Of a DNA stretch of 64,000 bases, positions 63,380-64,000 are shown piece by piece; the first letter of the stretch is position 1, and every line of letters begins with the position of its first letter. The notes beneath the pieces were generated by a model, which worked only from the letters and a program-made list of their open reading frames with translations, searched no databases and was not told the origin of the DNA. Position numbers and translations under genes: made by a program. The DNA is from Candidula unifasciata (lineage: Eukaryota > Mollusca > Gastropoda > Stylommatophora > Geomitridae), in assembly GCA_905116865.2 (NCBI GenBank), contig CAJHNH020004557.1, positions 680,036 through 744,035 on the forward strand. The letters run 5' to 3'.

Positions 63380-64000
63380 GAAATGTCCACTACATGTGTG
63401 TGTATCTTCCCTAACAAATGTCCACTTACATGTGTGTGTATCTTCCCTAACAAATGTCCACTTACATGTGTGTGTATCTTCCCTAACAAATGTCCACTTA
63501 TATGTGTGTGTGTATCTTCCCTAACAAATGTCCACTTACATGTGTGTGTATCTTCCCTAACAAATGTCCACTTACATGTGTGTGTATCTTCCCTAACAAA
63601 TGTCCACTTACATGTGTATCTTCCCTAACAAATGTCCACTTACATGTGTGTGTATCTTCCCTAACAAATGTCCACTTACATGTGTGTGTATCTTCCCTAA
63701 CAAATGTCCACTACATGTGTGTGTATCTTCCCTAACAAATGTCCACTTACATGTGTGTGTATCTTCCCTAACAAATGTCCACTTACATGTGTGTGTATCT
63801 TCCCTAACAAATGTCCACTTACATGTGTGTGTATCTTCCCTAACAAATGTCCACTTACGTGTGTGTGTATCTTCCCTAACAAATGTCCACTTATATGTGT
63901 GTGTGTATCTTCCCTAACAAATGTCCACTACATGTGTGTGTGTATCTTCCCTAACAAATGTCCACTTACATGTGTGTGTGTATCTTCCCTAACAAATGTC
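63380..64000 (+). repeat. 36-bp minisatellite running off the right edge (at least 17 units)
   Basis: Unit: TGTGTGTATCTTCCCTAACA, then AATGTCCACTTACATG, with short length variants in the TG run. Cys/Val/His-rich frames on both strands are artefacts. The array continues past the window. Confidence 0.95.

Noticed and set aside
63380..64000. CRISPR-like array of regular repeats
   Set aside because: The units are contiguous with no unique spacers; it is a plain 36-bp minisatellite in a eukaryotic genome. The same applies to the 25-, 26- and 37-bp arrays.

Overview
This is metazoan nuclear DNA, most likely from a mollusc and probably a gastropod. It has spliced genes with long introns, GT-AG junctions, dozens of tRNA-headed SINE-like copies, fragments of several non-LTR retrotransposon families, a mariner fossil, and a very high load of micro- and minisatellites. 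Interstitial TTAGGG-type repeats are also present. The lineage call is an inference from protein similarity and repeat style; I recognise no species-specific marker.

Three protein-coding genes can be supported. Two are tandem, same-strand (+) alpha-1,3-fucosyltransferase genes (GT10 family; Golgi type II membrane enzymes). Copy 1 spans 6971-17207 (4 coding exons, 436 aa) and copy 2 spans 26509-30524 (4 coding exons, 437 aa). Their exon phases match exactly (1, 1, 0), and each exon joins in frame from ATG to stop. They therefore arose by tandem duplication, but they are now strongly diverged. Copy 2 has lost residues of two conserved motifs (TEK reads TDE, and W-ESP reads R-ESA). The third gene is the 3' portion of NOMO (nodal modulator, the ER translocon-associated BOS-complex subunit). 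It lies on the minus strand from 61528 to 47753, in eight coding exons covering about the last 327 residues, including the C-terminal membrane helix and cytosolic tail. Its 5' part lies beyond the right edge or was not recognised.

Layout. 1-6.8 kb: LINE remnant, SINEs, a 296-bp tandem duplication with a small ORF, and pyrimidine microsatellites. 6.9-17.2 kb: fucosyltransferase 1, whose intron 2 holds a 1.9-kb 26-bp minisatellite. 17.5-26.4 kb: a 25-bp minisatellite, a decayed ~45-bp satellite interrupted by a LINE RNase H segment, an inverted-repeat-bounded block, a LINE tail and a mariner fossil. 26.5-30.5 kb: fucosyltransferase 2. 30.6-46.9 kb: repeat-rich intergenic DNA. It contains a 959-bp inverted-repeat element with 8-bp target duplications that carries telomere-like repeats, and a 5'-truncated LINE (41.44-42.94 kb) inserted in a 36-bp satellite. 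47-64 kb: NOMO, whose introns are occupied by at least six unrelated minisatellites, including a 37-bp array of about 42 units.

The two fucosyltransferases would act on glycans in the Golgi, and NOMO acts in membrane-protein biogenesis at the ER. The sequence gives no sign that they form one functional unit. Most long open frames in the window are artefacts of repeats whose unit length is not a multiple of three.
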